A stretch of DNA of 19,627 nt from the NCBI GenBank assembly GCA_026770595.1, contig MU633812.1, positions 3,228 through 22,854 of the forward strand, given 5' to 3'. Origin of the DNA: Ochromonadaceae sp. CCMP2298 (lineage: Eukaryota; Sar; Synurophyceae; Ochromonadales; Ochromonadaceae). Position 1 is the stretch's first letter. Each line of letters opens with the position of its first letter. The translations under genes were made by a program, and so were the position numbers. The notes below the pieces were generated by a model, which saw nothing but the letters and a program-made list of their open reading frames with translations, was not told the DNA's origin and made no database searches. Of this stretch, positions 10,601-18,756 are shown piece by piece.

Positions 10601-11215
10601 TTGTACTTATATCCATATTTATTTATATGTTTATAAATTTTTATTTGCCCTGTAATTCCTGTTTATACTGCATATACTCATATTAACCCCTCCCCATACT
10701 TCATATACATATTACCCTAACCCTCTATGCCTATTATGCATATTAAACTCCTATTCTGCGCAGGCTCATCGTATACCACACAGTGGTGCAGGACCCACAG
10801 GTAAGAGAGGGGGTTTAATACGCATATATGCATATTCGGTATAACAGGGGGGTTAATATGCATAACACAAGTGATAAAGGGGAAATATAGGTCATAAAAA
10901 TATACAAAAAATATACATAAAATATACATATACACACTCACACAGGTGGCGATGGCAGGCAGACTCGTGAGGGGGCTGGGGGTGGGGGTGGGGGCTGGGG
11001 AGAAGGGGAAGGGGATGGTGGGGTTAGTGGGGGGGGAGAAGGGTGTTGAGAAGGTGGTGGGGGTAGTGGGGGCTAAGGGGGGTGAGGCTGTGGCTGTGGG
11101 GGGTGAGGGTGTGGGTGTGGGGGGTGGGGAGGGGGTCAAAAGCACCCCTGCTAATGCCCCTGCTACGACGGTTACGTACGACAGTCTGCTGGCTGGCAGG
11201 CAGCAGGCACAGTAG
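4699..11215 (+). CDS. C-terminal processing peptidase (S41 family), probably plastid/thylakoid-lumen targeted, 17 exons
   Basis: Exons: 4699-5322, 5449-5568, 5858-5944, 6105-6461, 6620-6733, 6985-7138, 7326-7437, 7607-7776, 7980-8071, 8248-8699, 8934-8992, 9148-9297, 9419-9781, 10002-10180, 10430-10572, 10764-10800, 10946-11215. All introns are GT-AG and every phase matches, giving 1160 residues. Family landmarks in order: [15 protein letters not shown], a PDZ domain split by an insert, [14 protein letters not shown], the serine box [12 protein letters not shown] (about 551-562), the lysine box GPSTTYGKG (Lys579), [11 protein letters not shown] and DGGGIEPDL. These enzymes are serine/lysine-dyad proteases that trim or degrade proteins from the C-terminus; in plastids one matures the D1 protein of photosystem II. 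The protein is more than twice the usual length because of low-complexity inserts and a long tail. The actual substrate is unknown. Confidence 0.93.
4828..5322 (+). other. N-terminal targeting region of the peptidase
   Basis: A second in-frame Met at 4828 starts an ideal ER signal peptide: [19 protein letters not shown], then a possible cleavage before LRMPSSLG. A signal peptide followed by a Ser/Arg-bearing segment is the layout of bipartite plastid presequences in algae with complex plastids, although the residue at the site is Leu rather than the typical Phe. A further hydrophobic segment, [20 protein letters not shown], lies near the end of exon 1 and could be a thylakoid-lumen signal or a membrane anchor. 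The Met at 4699 directly follows an in-frame TGA (4693-4695) and would add 43 residues in front, which does not suit a signal peptide, so 4828 may be the true start. Confidence 0.55.
5776..5857 (+). repeat. Tandem 32-33 base repeat ending at an intron acceptor
   Basis: Two units starting TATTAAACCCC and ending CACTATTACATG (5776-5807 and 5808-5840), followed by a third start, TATTAAACCCATTGCAG, whose AG is the acceptor of exon 3 (5858). The repeat therefore supplies the intron end. Confidence 0.8.
6105..6733 (+). other. PDZ domain exons with a low-complexity insert
   Basis: Exons 4 and 5. [10 protein letters not shown] starts the PDZ fold. About 60 residues of Pro/Lys then Gly/Ala/Glu (about residues 294-357) interrupt it. 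It resumes with [28 protein letters not shown] and [15 protein letters not shown]. In this family the PDZ domain binds the substrate C-terminus and controls access to the catalytic site. The insert lies where the carboxylate-binding loop meets the first strands, so it probably forms a surface loop; this is inferred. Confidence 0.8.
6985..8071 (+). other. S41 catalytic core exons
   Basis: Exons 6-9 carry the catalytic domain: [22 protein letters not shown], then GSASASEI with the nucleophile serine and TTYGKG with the general-base lysine. Spacing between the two boxes is close to that in known members, so the enzyme is probably active. Exons 6-7 meet in phase 1, 7-8 in phase 2 and 8-9 in phase 1, each restoring a conserved residue. 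Confidence 0.88.
7871..7979 (+). repeat. Tandem CTACAATACGCATTAAACCC repeats ending at an intron acceptor
   Basis: Three imperfect units carry CTACAAAACGCGTTAAACCC, CTACAATACGCATTAAACCC and CTACAATACGCATTAAACCC, the last running straight into ATCCCCAG, the acceptor of exon 9. The intervening CCTTCTGTC word is also repeated. Confidence 0.8.
8260..8675 (+). other. Hydrophilic insert in the catalytic domain (exon 10)
   Basis: Between [11 protein letters not shown] (exon 9) and FYTQNGR (end of exon 10) family members have a short loop. Here about 135 residues are inserted: a Gly/Lys/Glu-rich basic part, then a Ser-rich part with three SG motifs. The frame is open and flanked on both sides by conserved sequence in phase, so the insert is most likely translated. 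Confidence 0.7.
10002..11215 (+). other. C-terminal tail of the peptidase
   Basis: Exons 14-17 encode an amphipathic region ([20 protein letters not shown], then QIEALEKTL), a segment with [20 protein letters not shown] and [20 protein letters not shown], and a Gly/Val-rich end before the TAG. The D.QV..A pattern and the DM...ILDGVE helix resemble, from memory, the tail of Bacteroidetes-type C-terminal proteases rather than plant CtpA, which ends soon after the catalytic domain. Confidence 0.55.
10321..10362. repeat. (CA)n microsatellite in an intron
   Basis: An AC dinucleotide tract with two CATA interruptions, within the intron between exons 14 and 15 of the peptidase gene. Confidence 0.9.
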
Positions 11216-11881
11216 GTACAGTACTATGTACGTACTATGCTATGTACTGGTGCTATGTACTAGGTACTGTGTGCTATGTGCTATGTACTATGTGCTATGT
11301 ACTATGTGCAGTATAGTGCATAGTTGTATGATTGGACACTACAACTATGCATAGCACATAGTAATCGGATAGCATGGACTAACAGCTACACTGGTGCTAT
11401 ATACATGCTAAAATCTATGCACAACAGTTGTATAATCGAAAGGTGTAATCGGCTGACCACACTGCAGTGCCACTGCAATCACCCTCTTATGACCCTATTA
11501 CTGGTATTACTGGTATCACTGTTCGACAGGTATAGGTTCTAGAGTTTGTCCTATTATACTGTAACTTAACAGTTGCAATAATATATCTTATTTTTTTCTT
11601 CCCCCGAGCGACAATAAATTGACAAAGTTAAGTTTCTGAAATAGAATACTGGGGTCAGGAATGCAAATGAAAAATGCAGCGTCGGCAGCAACAGTCACTG
11701 CCTACTGCGTTCTGTATGCGGCATACTGCATACTGCATACTGATCACTCTGTCTTCTGCCGCTGTACAACACAGACGTAATGTAGCGTAAAGTGTTATAT
11801 TAGTAGTACATAGTGCGTATGTAATATACTGCACTGTATAATAGAAAGAATACTGAATGGGGTGGGGTGTCTCTCCATATG

Positions 11882-11885
<4 letters not shown>

Positions 11886-11929
<44 letters not shown>
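11886..11929. repeat. (AT)n microsatellite
   Basis: About 44 bases of alternating TA with one TT break near 11915, in the spacer between two convergent genes. Confidence 0.92.
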
Positions 11930-11943
11930 ATGTGTGGCATACC

Positions 11944-11998
11944 TATAGAGAGAGAGGGTTTAAACCCCCTCTCTCTATTAAAACCCCTCTCTCTCTAT
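11944..11998. repeat. GA/CT hairpin with GGGTTTAAACCC core plus repeated arm
   Basis: Arms ATAGAGAGAGAGGG and CCCCCTCTCTCTAT flank TTTAAA and pair with one mismatch; the core GGGTTTAAACCC (11956-11967) is a perfect palindrome. The right arm is repeated directly after it as CCCCTCTCTCTCTATG. It lies between two convergent genes, so a transcript reading through from either side would carry the hairpin. Confidence 0.75.
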
Positions 11999-12263
11999 GT
12001 ACAAGCGTGTCAAACCAATAATTTATAATAATAAAACGCCCAATGACGACTGCTTATGTTATTTATGTTGTGTGTTACTATTTTAGCTACACAATTGCAA
12101 TCAACTACTTAGCACTGAAATTGCACTACGATATCGATATTAATTGGAGATTGGATATGCGCTGATATCCCATCTCTCACCACCACCACCACTGTTACTG
12201 CTACCCCCCTTACCCCTTTCCACACCCTCTACCCCTTTCGAAGATACAATACAATCCGTCTAC

Positions 12264-13120
12264 TTAGCGCTTGGATAAAGTGCATGTCCATCGCTGTTGA
12301 ATTTTATCTCCTCCCCGCCCCAGCTCCGTCTCCAGCCCACTCCACAGCCCCTGCTTGTTCATGTCCCAAGCGACCACCCTCGCCAGGATGATCGCATCCT
12401 CCCCGGGGGAGTAGGGGCCCTTCTTCTGGGATTTAGCTCGGAGGAGTTTTTGAGAATTTTTCCATTTAGTGTTGCACGTATCGTTGTTCCGCCCCAGCTC
12501 CCTCCCCACGGGCGCCCAGTCGATCCCCCCCCTTAGGCCTGTAGTGGCATGCTGCTCCACTAATGACTTCAGCAGCTCGAACTAATGGGAGAGGGGGGGT
12601 GAGGGAGTATTGGTGGTAAGTAAGGGGAGGGGGTAGAGTGTGGGGGTGGGGGATAGTTAGTAGGGGGGATTGGGGAGAGAGGGGAGGGGAATAAGTAGAG
12701 GGAGGAAGTGAAAGAATGGATGGGAATCACTTACCTCCTCATCCGTCCAGGGGCCGTTGTTCAACCCCTGCAGGGCTGGGTCCACCTTCGTTATAAATCT
12801 CTTCCTGCACTGAGTTCTGTCCACCCCCCCGCCCACGTGAGCCGCCACACTCACCCAGTCCCGCCCGAACTTTCCCACCGCCTCCACCAAGCGAGCGTCC
12901 TGCGGCAGAGGAGAAGAGGCAGGGAGGGGCAAGTCAGAGAAAGGTAGGAGCAGGTGAGAGCTGAGAGCAGGCAGAAGGAAATGATTCAAAGAGAGGTAGA
13001 GCGATATAGAGAACAGAGAGACAAACAGAGAGACAGAGAGGCATAGATAGAGAGAATGGATGTCTACTCACCATCTCATCGTTCCAAACTAATTTACCAA
13101 ACATACCACCCGACGAATCC
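12264..13120 (-). other. Three tandem Myb/SANT repeats (exons 15-17)
   Basis: Repeat 1: LVWNDEM / DARLVEAVGKFGRDWVSVAA / RTQCRKRF (last Trp replaced by Phe). Repeat 2: GPWTDEE / FELLKSLV / IDWAPVGRELGR / CNTKWKN. Repeat 3: GPYSPGEDAIILARVVAW / GLWSGLETELGR / IQQRW (first Trp replaced by Tyr). Introns interrupt repeats 1 and 2 at the same place, in phase 0, just after the WxDEx motif. The Trp spacing and basic third helices fit DNA-binding Myb repeats of the Reb1/TTF-I or SNAPc type; the target is unknown. Confidence 0.88.
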
Positions 13121-16100
13121 CCCTCAGCTCTGGGCGTGCGTGCTTTTTTCTGCCCGCCGCTGCTCTTGGTACGTGCCCTGCTCGGCTTGGCAACTCTCTC
13201 ACCCCCCTCCCCGCCCTCTCCCTCCTCGTCGCTAGTAGCTATATCGCTGCTCTCCCCGCTACCCCCGCCCCCACCCCCGCCCCCCTCAGAGCCCGACCAA
13301 TGCACGCTGCTGCCGTCTGACACCTCCTCCTCGCTACTCTCCCTCCTATCGGCCGAGTGCTTGCGCCCCCTGCGCCCCCCCTCTTCGTCAGACGATGCCT
13401 CCACGTCCACGTAGGACTTGACCTTCTGAGCGGCACTGGGGGGAGAGGGGAGAGAGAAGGAGAGGGAGAGGATGAGGGGGGAAGAAAGACGGGTGTAGGG
13501 AGAGAGAGAGGTGTGTAGGGAGAGAGTTAGAAAGAGGTAGAGAGGGGGTGAAAATAAAAGAGAGGGAGAGGGGGTGGGAGGAGTGGACTAATATTATCAT
13601 TATACAACACTAACCTTCTTCTGGGTCGGGAAGCAGCCAAACCACCACCCCCTTCGTCCCCACTCGCCTCCCCCGACTCCTCCCCGCCCCTCCCGCCTGC
13701 CCTCTTGTCGCTTTTCTTGCCGCTCTGCTTGCTGCTCTGCCCCTCAGTGTTGTGGTCATCCAATTCCACTGCCGACATCTTGGTTACACACTCCTCCTCC
13801 TCCTCCTCGTTGCTCCTGCTGCTCCTGCTCTTGCGGCCTCTGGACTGGGCGGTGGAGACAGAGGCAGAGGTGGAGGCGGAATCTCTAGTGTCGCTGCTGC
13901 TGGCAGCCATGGAGGTGCAACCAGAGGCAGAGGCAGAGGCAGAGGCAGAATCAGCCTTCTCGCCGCTGCCCGCTGCCTTTGCTGCCTTCACCCTCTTCGC
14001 CTCTGCCAGTTTCTCTGCTATCAGGTACTCTTCCTTGGTGGTACCGATCTTCTTCTGTTGTGAGGAAAGAAGTGGAGAAAGGAATGGGGAGAGGAGTGGA
14101 GAGAGGAAGGGTGAGAGTGAGAGGTATGGAGGAACAGCGGTATGGGATAGGGGGAACAGGGGGTAGGAGGGACAGGAGCGGCGGCAGCAGTGGAGGTACA
14201 GAGGAGAGGGGGAACAGGAGCAGAGACAGCAGCGGAGAGCCATACTTACCATAACCCAGTCCATCTCTTCGTGTGTGGGCAGGCGCTGCTGCTTGGTGAT
14301 GCCGTCGATGCGCCTGGCCACCTCGGTGAGCTCGGCCTTCCTGTGGAGGAGTGGAGAAGTGGAGGAAGGGGGTGCAGAGGGGGTAGAGGGGGCAGGAAAG
14401 GTAGGAGGTAGAAGGGGCAGCCGTGAGCAGAGACAGAGGCAGTAGACAGCAGACAGCACTCACTACCCTACCCCCTACCCCTACCCCCTACCCTCTCTCC
14501 ACGCACCTGAGGTACTTGATTTCTTTGCGATCGTCCGGTGCGTAGGTCCACCTCTCGATCTCACCCGCGATGGAGGTGTCTATGTCCCACAGGTGCTCGT
14601 CGAACAGCTGGGTTTAATACGCAGGTGTGCCATAGAGAGGGAGGGTTAAATGGGTGTGTCGCGGAGACGGGGGTTAATACATAGGTGTGGAGAGAGTGAG
14701 AGGGAGTAGAGGACGGGAGAGAGATTCAGCACCCAGCACCCAGCACCCAGCACCCAGCACCCAGCACCCCACCTTTTGCTCCAGCTCCTTCTTGGCGGCC
14801 CAGGACATCACGAACAGACCGTGCTTGGCGACGCGCTTGCGCAGAACTGAGGGGGAGGGGGGGGTAGGTTTAGGACGAAGGAAGGGGGTGAGAGGGGGAT
14901 GGTAGGGAGGGAGAGGGGAGAGGGGGGAGGATGAAGAGATGAGAGGGGTGGAGAATGGAAGCGATGTGGGAAAAGTTAAAGACAATGAAGACACAGCAGT
15001 GCAGACAGAGACAGAGAGACAAAGAAGCAAAGACAGAGACACAAGACATAGATACAGATACAGATATACAGACATACACACACACTCTCTCTCTCCCCTC
15101 ACTCCTCTGCTCACCCTCCCACGCCTCTCCCTTCAGGTCCTCGAGCAGGGGGCGCTTGAGGCACTGGTAGCAGGTGCAGGTGGGGGGGTTGTGTGTGTAC
15201 AGCCGCAGCTCATCGATGTACATGCCTGCGCAGCGGTGGCGGTTGTGGTGGTAGTGGTGTTAGAGGTGGTGGTGGTGGTAATGGTGGTAGTAGTTAGTGG
15301 CAGCGAGCAGAGAGGCAAGAGGCAGCGGTAAATGCGTTACACCGTGAGGAGAAGCCGGAGGTAGGAGGGGGGGTAAGGAATGGGGGAGAGGGAAGGGGGG
15401 AGAGGGAAGGGGGGTAAGTATGCTGTGTCTCACCCTCATACTTGAAGGGTAGAGTAATCTTCACTTTGCGCAGTAGGGTGAAGATCCGTCGGTCGTAATC
15501 CAGCTGGCCTGGGGGGGAAGGGAAGAGGGGAAAGTGGGGGGTAGATGTAGATATAGAGGGGAGATAGGACGAGAGAGACAGAGTAGTGTCAGCAGAGCAG
15601 GAGAGGTGATGGAGGTAGGGAATCATAAATGCACATACATACATACATACATACATACATACATACACACACCGACACAGACAGGTATGCAATGCCGCTG
15701 CCCCCCCACTCACCAGGCACGCCCCTGACCCTCCACCAGTGCTCCGTCAGCATCTCGATGAACCCCTGCAGTGAGGGCTTGATCTCGGCTGGGATCGCCA
15801 CCTGTGGGGGGAGAGGAGGGAAGAGGGGCAAAGAGAGGCAGAGGGGCAGAGGGAGAGTTAGGGAGAGAACGATAGAGAGAGCAATAGTGTCAGTATAGAT
15901 ATATATTCTATAACCAGAATTTTATACGGCATACAGAATACAGCATAAGGCATACGTATAACAGTATCCCCTCCCTAACCCCTAACCCCCCTTTCACCCA
16001 CTAACCCCACCCCCTAACCAGCTAAACCCTCACCAACTCGAGGAATATGCAGAGATCATCCAGGGGCACGTAGGAGTAGCAGGCCATGGGCATGAAATTG

Positions 16101-16332
16101 TCAGAGAAGAGGAAGGCCCAGGTGAGATCCTTGTCGCGCAGGCCCTGAGAGAGGGGGGTGGGGGTGGGGGTGGGGGTGGGGACAGGGGGGAAGAGAGAGG
16201 GGTAGGGGTGGGGGGAGGGGGAAAGAGAGGGGGAGGAAGGTAAGACACTCGTAATAGAAAGGCATAGACACACGTAGACATAGCATAAAGCAGTATAGCA
16301 GTAGATAAGAAGAATCAGCAACAGACGCAGAC

Positions 16333-16363
<31 letters not shown>

Positions 16364-17695
16364 CGGTAGGGGCAGAAGCTCTAACCTTCAGTATGATTTC
16401 CTTCAGCACGGGGGGGAAGAGGGATGCCTTCACGACCACCTAGAAAGCAGGGATTAATACACATGCATAACATAGACGGAGTGGGGTTAAATACAAAATC
16501 GGCATAGAGGGAGGGGGTTTAAATGCACAAGCATCATAGAAGAAGGGGGGTGATTGCATAGGTGAACACGCACCTCTCCGTCGATCTTCTCCTCGCGGTC
16601 CCTACAGAGCACATGAGCAGAGGAGCAGCAGAGGCAGGAGAGGGGGGTGACAGAGGGTGAGAGCAGAGAGACATGAGAGTGCAGGCAGTGTGGAGTGTGG
16701 AGTAGGGAGAGGGAGAATGGGGAGAACTGTCTGTGATACTGTAATACTCTAACACTTACATCCACCAGTTGTCGAAGTGATCGAACTCCTTTGGCAGCTC
16801 CTGTGACTGCTCCGGCCCTGCCTTCATATCGCTCAGCAGCCAGGGCACCTCAGTGGTCACCCTGTCTCTGTCATAGTCCCATTTGTATGGGGGGGGGCTG
16901 GGGAGGGGGAGAGGGGGGATGGGCAGAGGCAGGGGTAAGAGTAATGGGTGGGTAGCAGGTATGGGTAGAGGGTGAGTGGGCGACGGTGCGATGGAATTAG
17001 CGTCGCTCCGCAGAGCAGGCCCCCCTCCGGCGCATAATGGTATTATTATTACCTGTCGCCTGGGCACTCTAGCTTGTGCTTAGCCCAGTCTCCCTGCTGG
17101 CAGGAGGTGCTGCAGTAGTACCCTTTCTGTGGAGGGGATAGTAGGGAGCGTAGAGAGGGGGCGGGTCGCAGGAGGCGGGGAGTAGAGGAGAGGATAGGGG
17201 TGAGAGGGGTTGTATGGTAGATAGAGTGAAAAAAATAAACGAATAAGCCTTCATAAGCATATATAGATCCACTACACATACAGATATAGTACATTGAGCT
17301 AACCTTGCAGCGAAGGCATTTGTATGGTGCTTGATTTTTGCAGTCGGGGTGGTAGCATTTCCTGAAAGGCCCCTGCGGCTTGGGCTTCGGCTGCTGCTGT
17401 CCCTGTCCCTGCTCTTGTCCTTGCCCCTGCTCCTTTTCCTGTTCTTGAGCCTCCTGTCCCTGTCCCTGTCCCTATCCCTGTCCCTGCTCCTGTCCCTGCT
17501 CTTGTCCCTGCTCCTGCTCAGCAAAGTTAAGTGTTTAAAAGAAAAGAATTAAAAACATGAGAGAGATAATAATTATCCTTTTCCCTTTCCTACCTTTCCT
17601 ACCTTTCCTCCCTCTCCTTCCTCCCTCCTCGCCCGCTTGTTCTTGTTCCCCGGGCCGGGGTCGTCAGCGACGTGCTCTGCAACTTGGTCGCTCAT
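12264..17695 (-). CDS. MYND zinc-finger / triple Myb (SANT) protein, 17 exons
   Basis: Minus-strand exons: 17695-17603, 17471-17304, 17126-17053, 16897-16760, 16601-16574, 16439-16386, 16144-16034, 15801-15714, 15508-15434, 15225-15115, 14846-14773, 14607-14507, 14340-14250, 14054-13615, 13435-13072, 12899-12735, 12581-12264 (stop TAA). All junctions are GT-AG and the phases agree, giving 830 residues. Order: basic N-terminus, Gln/Gly stretch, MYND finger (70-108), a conserved-looking centre (about 113-425) that I do not recognise, a Ser/Glu/Lys-rich linker with an EEEEEE run, and three Myb/SANT repeats (about 650-830). MYND fingers bind proteins, often co-repressors with PxLxP motifs, and Myb/SANT repeats bind DNA or histones. 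A nuclear chromatin or transcription role is inferred. The exon 2 acceptor is the least certain boundary. Confidence 0.87.
14727..14768. repeat. (CAGCACC)6 heptamer array just after a splice donor
   Basis: Six perfect CAGCACC units. On the coding strand they read GGTGCTG and begin four bases after the exon 11 end (CAAAAG/gtgg) of the MYND-Myb gene. Confidence 0.93.
15633..15666. repeat. (CATA)n microsatellite in an intron
   Basis: Eight CATA units in the intron between exons 8 and 9 of the MYND-Myb gene, followed by CACACACCGACACAG. Confidence 0.92.
17053..17471 (-). other. MYND zinc finger (exons 2-3)
   Basis: Ligands read in order: C70 and C75 (KCYHPDC), C83 and C86 (KCLRC), C92 and C96 (YYCSTSC), H104 and C108 (HKLEC), with the family's QxxDWxxHKxxC ending. 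The first pair is spaced by four residues rather than the usual two. An intron falls after the second pair (LRCK/KGYYC). All eight ligands are present, so the finger should fold. Confidence 0.9.
17395..17520 (-). repeat. GGGACA/GGAGCA hexamer tract spanning the exon 2 start of the MYND-Myb gene
   Basis: On the minus strand this is an imperfect GGGACA hexamer array. In the MYND frame it reads Gln/Gly/Glu but contains a TAG at 17474-17472, so the exon must start after it; TAG itself can serve as the acceptor. In another frame the array reads Arg/Asp/Ser, and that frame stays open past the MYND cysteines but does not encode them. Confidence 0.7.
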
Positions 17696-18240
17696 GGCTT
17701 GAGTTCTTGAAGCTTGGAGCTTGAGGTTTGGAACAAATAATCAGATGCTTGGGTGCTTTAAGGCTCGATTGCTCGCTTGAATTTCTTGACCTCTCGGATT
17801 GACCTCTCGAATTGAACTCTGGATTTGAACTCTCGATGATTTCCTAACACGTGGACTCTTGATTTCTTCCGCTCTTGATTGCTTGCTCGCTTGACGGGCT
17901 CCTGATCACCAATCGACAACTCGGGAAGAGAATAAACCAAATTGATTAAATAGTGAGCAGAGAGGATAATTATGAGCAGAGAGCAAAGAAGGAGAGAGAT
18001 GCAAGTGCAACGAAGCGAGAAGGAGGAGACTTTTTTGGGTCAGCGCAGCCACCAGAGCCACAAAAAAAACAACGCCAAAGAAAAACACAACATAGCGAGA
18101 TCTTGAAGGGGCGCGTTTGGAAAGGGGAGGGGATTGTGGGAAATGGGAATATGGGAATAGGAATGGGGAAGCAGCTGTCAAACCTATAATAGAAACAAAT
18201 TCCATCACTGCGTGGTTCTCTTTAAACCCACGTTAGTCAG
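17696..18240. promoter_or_regulatory. Upstream region of the MYND-Myb gene
   Basis: No gene is supported. It is AT-richer and less repetitive than the introns, holds a four-unit repeat at 17786-17837 and an A-rich stretch near 18060-18090, and should contain the promoter and 5' untranslated region. A plus-strand open frame at 17953-18189 lacks an ATG start. Confidence 0.4.
17786..17837. repeat. Four tandem 13-base units TTGAMCTCTSGAW
   Basis: Units start exactly 13 bases apart at 17786, 17799, 17812 and 17825: TTGACCTCTCGGA, TTGACCTCTCGAA, TTGAACTCTGGAT and TTGAACTCTCGAT. They lie 91-142 bases upstream of the MYND-Myb start codon. Confidence 0.85.
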
Positions 18241-18412
18241 TGCCAGCATCCCCCGTACACAGTATAGAGTACATATATATATATATATATATATTACATG
18301 ATACATTATCAGGGAATCAGGGAACCAGATGCACAGGGTGGTATCGAGTTGCTGCTGGGGCTTCCCTGCTACCAGGCATCAGGAGGCAGCAGCATTATTA
18401 TTATGTACTGTA
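18241..18412. other. Spacer with AT microsatellite
   Basis: A (TA)n run lies at 18273-18295, followed by unique sequence up to the first decayed Myb fragment. No gene is seen. Confidence 0.7.
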
Positions 18413-18740
18413 CCACCGCCTCCAGCAAGCGAGCGTCCTTCAGAGGAGGGAAAGGCAGGGAGGGGCAAGTCAGAGAAGAGGCAGGAGCAGGTGAGAGCGT
18501 AGAGTAGGCAGAAGGGACAGATGCAGAGAGACAGAGAGAAAGGCAGGGGTGCAGAGATAGAGAGAATAGGGAGATGGACAGAGAGAGATTAGATATGTAC
18601 TAACCTTGGTTCTTGGCCACTGCCCCTTGGCGCGTGCCCTAGGCTTGGCATCTCTCCCCACCCCCTCCCAACATACCCCTCTCCCCACCCTCTCCCCACC
18701 CTCCCCTCTCCCCACTTCACCCCCCTCCCCTCTCCCCACG
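18413..18740 (-). pseudogene. Truncated copy of the Myb gene: end of linker exon, intron, first codons of Myb repeat 1
   Basis: This is a close relative of 12880-13260 of the intact gene. The linker exon end reads DAKPRARAKGQWPRTK, matching VAKPSRARTKSSG, and stops at a donor at 18604. An intron follows that keeps long stretches of the parent intron, such as GGCAGGGAGGGGCAAGTCAG. The next exon starts DARLLEAV, matching DARLVEAV, then runs into unrelated sequence. The rest of repeat 1 and all later exons are missing, so it cannot make a Myb domain. Confidence 0.75.
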
Positions 18741-18756
18741 ATGCAGTACAATAATC

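Larger units (their letters stand above)
11216..12263. other. Spacer between convergent genes (peptidase and MYND-Myb)
   Basis: No coding gene is supported. It holds a degenerate repeat of the GTACTATGTGCTAT type (about 11217-11310), unique sequence, an AT microsatellite (11886-11929) and a GA/CT hairpin (11944-11978). It should contain the 3' untranslated regions and polyadenylation sites of both genes. An AATAAA lies at about 11613 on the plus strand, but I cannot show it is used. Confidence 0.6.
14250..16897 (-). other. Central region of unknown fold in the MYND-Myb protein
   Basis: Exons 4-13, all short (28-138 bases). The encoded region is rich in Trp, Tyr and charged residues and free of low complexity, unlike the rest of the protein, which suggests a folded, constrained domain. 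Notable segments: YKWDYDRDRVTTEVPWLL, FDHFDNWWMDREEKIDGE, WAFLFSDNFMPMACYSYVP, IEMLTEHWWRVRGVPG, a Cys-containing TCTCYQCLKRPLLEDL and a charged helix EVARRIDGITKQQRLP. I do not recognise any family. The three Cys of CTCYQC are too few for a full zinc site by themselves. Confidence 0.6.

Noticed and set aside
11324-11542. Plus-strand open frame of 72 codons after the peptidase stop
   Set aside because: No family features, no repeat of the gene's codon bias, and it sits in the likely 3' untranslated region.
17953-18189. Plus-strand open frame of 78 codons with a hydrophilic Lys/Gln-rich product
   Set aside because: It begins at GTG rather than ATG, has no recognisable domain, and lies in the expected promoter/5' region of the MYND-Myb gene; the composition follows from A- and G-rich DNA.
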